Position numbers and translations under genes: made by a program
Shown: positions 63,765-64,000 of the stretch, piece by piece
How positions within the stretch are numbered: position 1 is the first letter of the stretch
Layout: the number at the start of each line of letters is the position of its first letter
Assembly: GCF_000150275.1 (NCBI RefSeq)
Contig: NW_002060970.1
Location: 164,791-228,790 of the forward strand
DNA from: Trichoplax adhaerens
Lineage: Eukaryota > Placozoa > Uniplacotomia > Trichoplacea > Trichoplacidae
DNA length: 64,000 nt
Reading direction: 5' to 3'
Notes under the pieces: model-generated
What the model saw: the letters and a program-made list of their open reading frames with translations, nothing else
Told to the model about the DNA's origin: nothing
The model's database searches: none

Positions 63765-64000
63765 ATGATTTAATTCCTTTATCAACCGATACATTATTTT
63801 ATTCTATGTTGGTATGCTATTAGAAATATCGATTCATTATATTACGAATGAGAATTGCGATACAATACTGATTAAGAATCTTATTATGTCATCCAATAAA
63901 AATCGATTACTTTCGATGCTTAGTTCAGGATATCTTGATTAATCTTTCATTAATTTCAATTGCATTCAAATCAACTTAAGTACGTTGTTGGGCATTTAGA

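Noticed and set aside
1-64000. CRISPR arrays, bacterial operons, rRNA or tRNA genes
   Set aside because: No spaced direct-repeat array, Shine-Dalgarno-led ORF series, rRNA core or full tRNA cloverleaf was seen. The window is spliced eukaryotic DNA.

Overview
The window is AT-rich eukaryotic DNA (roughly 70% A+T) with many short introns, one 50-base assembly gap (10323-10372) and several solo-LTR-like repeats. The recognisable genes are animal in type: adhesion G-protein-coupled receptors with a C-type lectin domain. Base composition, small introns and a compact tandem receptor cluster suit an early-branching metazoan. A placozoan such as Trichoplax/Hoilungia is my best guess, but the sequence alone does not settle this.

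Three paralogous receptor genes lie head-to-tail on the minus strand, each about 8-10 kb: gene A (about 2.9-12.0 kb), gene B (about 31.7-39.5 kb) and gene C (about 51.4-61.1 kb). Each encodes, in order, a C-type lectin-like domain (CTLD), a Thr/Ser/Glu/Ala-rich mucin-like stalk, a GAIN domain ending in a GPS autoproteolysis site, seven transmembrane helices and a short cytoplasmic tail. I rebuilt them exon by exon from splice sites and reading phase; most exons join in a consistent frame and most 7TM exons have identical lengths in all three genes. No gene has a convincing start/signal-peptide exon, and the last tail exons are tentative. A short exon at about 63.7 kb may be the tail of a fourth copy entering from the right edge.

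Gene A contains the gap, and the gap is flanked by two nearly identical copies of the mucin exon, which looks like an assembly or haplotype artefact. The mucin exons of A and C hold 12-bp tandem arrays (repeat unit Thr-Thr-Glu-Ala); B's stalk is Thr-rich but degenerate.

The spacers (12.0-31.6 kb and 39.5-51.4 kb) contain no gene I can recognise. They hold eight solo-LTR-like insertions of three families, with TG...CA-type ends, TATA and AATAAA signals, and 5-bp target duplications in most. Three of them form a nest at 46.8-48.3 kb. No internal retroelement coding region was seen.

The receptors probably act as surface sensors: the lectin head binds an extracellular ligand at the end of a glycosylated stalk, and the GAIN/GPS module controls a tethered agonist for the 7TM core. 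That functional reading is inferred from the family.
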